From positions 682,001-746,000 of the forward strand of contig CALODP010000015.1 in assembly GCA_942492055.1 (NCBI GenBank): a stretch of DNA of 64,000 nucleotides, read 5' to 3'. Source of the DNA: CALODP01 sp942492055 (GTDB taxonomy: Bacteria; Bacteroidota; Ignavibacteria; Ignavibacteriales; Melioribacteraceae). The notes beneath the pieces are model-generated. The model was given only the letters and a program-made list of their open reading frames with translations. It was not told the origin of the DNA and did not search any database. Of this stretch, positions 63,243-64,000 are shown one piece after another. Position 1 is the first letter of the stretch. The number at the start of each line of letters is the position of its first letter. The position numbers were made by a program, and so were the translations under genes.

Positions 63243-64000
63243 TTGAAGAGAAAATTAAGTTTACCGATTTTAATATTGTTTTCGTTAGTTATAACATCAT
63301 GTAGTCTTTTTGAGTCATTCACCAAATCCGATTCGATTGTCCCTCCCGCCGATTCACTGACAGTAATGGAACCTTCCGTGATAATCAGTGATATGTTAGA
63401 AGAAGCCCGACTTCTTTACTTGGATGCTTTAGCTAGTCAGAATTTAGGATATATTGATAGGGCTTTGGAAAAATACGAAGCTTCTATGGATAAGATAAAC
63501 GCAATTAGTTACTACCCTGATGTTGAGGAAAACGAAGCATTTTTGGAATTGGAAAACACAATAGTTGAAGACTATAAAGCTTTTATCGATGGATTGGAAG
63601 AATTGCCGGAAGGAGCTTCGATTTCGGCTTTCGAATCATATATGAGTAGAAAGATGCCTCAGATTGAATTCCCCGAAGAATCGGAAGAGGATGCAGACGC
63701 GCAGCCTACCGATGTTATTGTAATCGGTGATTTCCCCTTGGAAGTAAACAGATATGTGGAAAACTATATCGAGGCATTTTCCGGCGGAAGATACAGAAGA
63801 AGCATGGAAAGCTGGTTAAGCAGAACCGGAAAATATTTCCCGATGATGGCAAAGATTTTCGCCGAAGAGAACGTACCGCAGCAATTGATTTTTCTAAGCT
63901 TGCCTGAAAGCGGATTGAATCCGGGAGCCAGATCATGGGCTGCCGCTGTAGGATTATGGCAGTTTACAAAAAGTACCGGAAGAATTTACGATATGAAAGT
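63243..64000 (+). CDS. MltD-like membrane-bound lytic murein transglycosylase, 3' end outside the window
   Basis: Begins at TTG 63243 (AAGGGG upstream) and runs off the window after about 252 codons. Lipoprotein signal with lipobox VITSC (Cys20). An acidic, probably helical region (about 30-165) is followed by an SLT domain. The catalytic Glu is in LPESGLNPGARSW, followed by AAVGLWQFTKSTGR as in MltD/SLT enzymes. It cleaves peptidoglycan with formation of 1,6-anhydro-MurNAc, at the inner face of the outer membrane. LysM repeats expected in full MltD would lie outside the window. Confidence 0.88.
   Translation, partial: MKRKLSLPILILFSLVITSCSLFESFTKSDSIVPPADSLTVMEPSVIISDMLEEARLLYLDALASQNLGYIDRALEKYEASMDKINAISYYPDVEENEAFLELENTIVEDYKAFIDGLEELPEGASISAFESYMSRKMPQIEFPEESEEDADAQPTDVIVIGDFPLEVNRYVENYIEAFSGGRYRRSMESWLSRTGKYFPMMAKIFAEENVPQQLIFLSLPESGLNPGARSWAAAVGLWQFTKSTGRIYDMK

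Overview
The window comes from a member of the Bacteroidota/Ignavibacteriota/Chlorobiota assemblage, and most resembles the Ignavibacteria. Three things point there. Four secreted proteins end in the C-terminal domain with the QNYPNPFNP-type signature and a terminal basic residue, which is typical of type IX secretion (T9SS) cargo. There is a TonB receptor with a carboxypeptidase-regulatory domain followed by a PorV/PorQ-like protein. Several intergenic regions carry the Bacteroidota-type promoter TAnnTTTG, best seen at tRNA-Ser, where it has TTTG exactly 19 nt upstream. This is a family-level inference; no rRNA is present to fix the taxonomy.

Layout. 1-9.4 kb: the 3' part of threonine synthase, a haem-binding DUF3365 sensor kinase, three tandem paralogues resembling AidA/PixA inclusion-body proteins, and a 1339-aa multi-PAS/GAF hybrid kinase. 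9.5-11.4 kb: two coupled PAP2 phosphatases, a tiny membrane protein and tRNA-Ser(GCT). 11.4-16.8 kb (minus): a patatin-like lipase, citrate lyase alpha (CitF), a CitD-CitE fusion and an MmgE/PrpD protein. 17.2-21.3 kb: a zinc-ribbon site-2 protease and RecQ. 21.4-25.1 kb: an accessory stretch with a dispersed repeat (its second copy lies 26,992 bp away at 48.4 kb), a helical protein of unknown function, degenerate palindromic repeats and two small genes.

25.2-28.6 kb: a MocR regulator with a palindromic candidate operator, an aminotransferase and a YciI-like lipoprotein. 28.8-38.2 kb: a DUF1848 protein, then a hexosamine locus. Its plus strand carries GH9, NagX and NagA. Its convergent minus strand carries two ROK proteins (one lacking catalytic residues), an MFS transporter and a SIS protein. 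38.4-46 kb: a TonB receptor / FnIII / PorV-like / beta-propeller operon, probably the outer-membrane arm of the same locus. 46.2-59.7 kb: a zinc-ribbon/DUF2007 protein, a C25 (gingipain-like) peptidase, the second repeat copy with a 41-bp tandem array, a lipoprotein, a propeller T9SS protein, a VOC protein, an AraC regulator broken by two single-G deletions, a subtilisin-like T9SS protease, a CarboxypepD-reg protein and a GNAT acetyltransferase. 59.8-64 kb: pyruvate kinase, a biotin-dependent carboxyltransferase and the 5' part of an MltD-like lytic transglycosylase.

The most coherent working unit is the 30-46 kb hexosamine/polysaccharide locus. The least explained items are the AidA/PixA-like triplet beside two sensor kinases, the boxA-bearing repeat pair, and the ROK pseudokinase.
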